51,632 nt of DNA from Actinomycetes bacterium (GTDB lineage Bacteria; Actinomycetota; Acidimicrobiia; Acidimicrobiales; SZUA-35), in assembly GCA_024280015.1 (NCBI GenBank), contig JAJRQY010000097.1, forward strand, positions 1 through 51,632, given 5' to 3'. This document shows positions 51,272-51,632 of this stretch, in pieces. The number at the start of each line of letters is the position of its first letter. The stretch's first letter is position 1. The position numbers and the translations under genes were made by a program. The notes under the pieces were generated by a model. That model was given only the letters and a program-made list of their open reading frames with translations. It had not been told where the DNA came from and did no database searches.

Positions 51272-51283
51272 CGCAAAACAGTA
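51269..51283 (-). promoter_or_regulatory. Leaderless -10 for the LOG gene
   Basis: TACTGT (complement of 51278-51283), then 6 nt, then ATG at 51271. No ribosome-binding site is seen between them. Confidence 0.5.
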
Positions 51284-51405
51284 ACAACCGTGGCGCGGTC
51301 CAGTCGATAGGCCGAACGGCAGGGGGCATAGGTAGTTCTCACGATGTCAACGGGCTTGAGCCACTGATTTGGCTGCTAGTGGGCCCGCGCGTTAATCATT
51401 ATGAC

Positions 51406-51632
51406 TTACGCGGCTAACGGCCGGCCATCATAAGTCCACCGGAACGGCCTCGCCTTCTTGTTATAAGCATTAATGAACTCAATGATCCGATCAGCAAGCT
51501 CATCAACCGAATCAAACTCACCATTCTTGATCAACCGCCGCTGCAAAATCGAGAAAAACAGTTCAACCTGATTCAACCATGACGAATGAGTCGGCGTGTG
51601 ATGGATCTTCACATGCGGATTATCAACCAGAA
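51406..51632 (-). CDS. IS630-family transposase, C-terminal part (cut by window edge)
   Basis: The frame is open to the window edge and reads LVDNPHVKIHHTPTHSSWLN followed by QVELFFSILQRRLI, the third catalytic acidic block of IS630-type DDE transposases. At least 75 residues of the C-terminus are present; the rest lies outside. The element's end is probably within 51370-51405, where a sequence with GCGCGTTAATCATTATGAC occurs, but I cannot pair it with a partner repeat. Confidence 0.8.
   Translation of the reverse strand, partial: LVDNPHVKIHHTPTHSSWLNQVELFFSILQRRLIKNGEFDSVDELADRIIEFINAYNKKARPFRWTYDGRPLAA

Noticed and set aside
1-51632. CRISPR array
   Set aside because: No regularly spaced direct repeats with unique spacers were seen; the only tandem array is the 18-bp coding repeat at 49744-49797.

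Overview
The window looks like a chromosomal piece of a moderately GC-rich actinobacterium. Acidimicrobiia is my best guess from gene content and from how often an extended -10 hexamer sits 6-7 nt before a start codon, but I cannot fix the taxon by reading alone. It has two parts. Positions 1 to about 16,613 look like the right-hand part of an integrative element. The rest, to 51,405, is host chromosome, and an IS630-type transposase runs off the right edge.

Element (1-16,613). A compact operon on the + strand starts with an AAA ATPase (200-1483) and a VirD4/TraG-like coupling ATPase (1637-3805). A beta-class DNA methyltransferase whose catalytic SPPY-type motif has become RAPG follows, then a 61-codon ORF, a 250-aa unknown, a 39-codon ORF, a huge DarB-like adenine methylase-helicase (5681-11284) and a membrane pentapeptide-repeat protein (11281-12363). 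Junctions from the coupling ATPase onward are ATGA/GTGA-type or short overlaps. Inside the low-complexity N-terminal coding region of the methylase-helicase, a Trp-rich 210-aa protein (5745-6377) with its own ribosome-binding site is encoded in the +1 frame. No relaxase, VirB4 or integrase is in view. After the operon comes loosely packed cargo: a VOC-fold protein, a hypothetical, an epoxide hydrolase and an LRV-repeat-like protein. It ends at a 5'-truncated tRNA-Ser(CGA) (16545-16613), which reads as an attachment-site duplicate; its orientation puts the element to its left.

Host, 16.7-24.8 kb: a TetR regulator without its DNA-binding domain, a small membrane protein, an ABM monooxygenase, a three-gene GtrB / methyltransferase / GtrA-DUF6311 glycosylation cluster, and a beta-carbonic anhydrase with a strong, apparently leaderless promoter.

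Host, 23.1-29.3 kb: a two-component system diverges from a lipoprotein / adaptor / ABC ATPase / FtsX-type permease operon. The intergenic region between them carries five phased copies of a TCACAGC-type heptamer, like the PhoP box of mycobacteria, suggesting control of both sides by the response regulator.

Host, 29.3-51.4 kb: a cytochrome c / copper type II monooxygenase lipoprotein, a sigma-70 family factor, phosphoglucose isomerase, an ABC exporter, two cation transporters, an alpha/beta hydrolase, a GlxA-type regulator facing a broken DJ-1/PfpI gene, asparaginase, amidase, the TldD/TldE pair, YaaA, a 5'-3' exonuclease, GNAT, YibE/F, split LigD-like polymerase and ligase genes (the ligase with an in-frame 18-bp tandem repeat), and a LOG-family phosphoribohydrolase.
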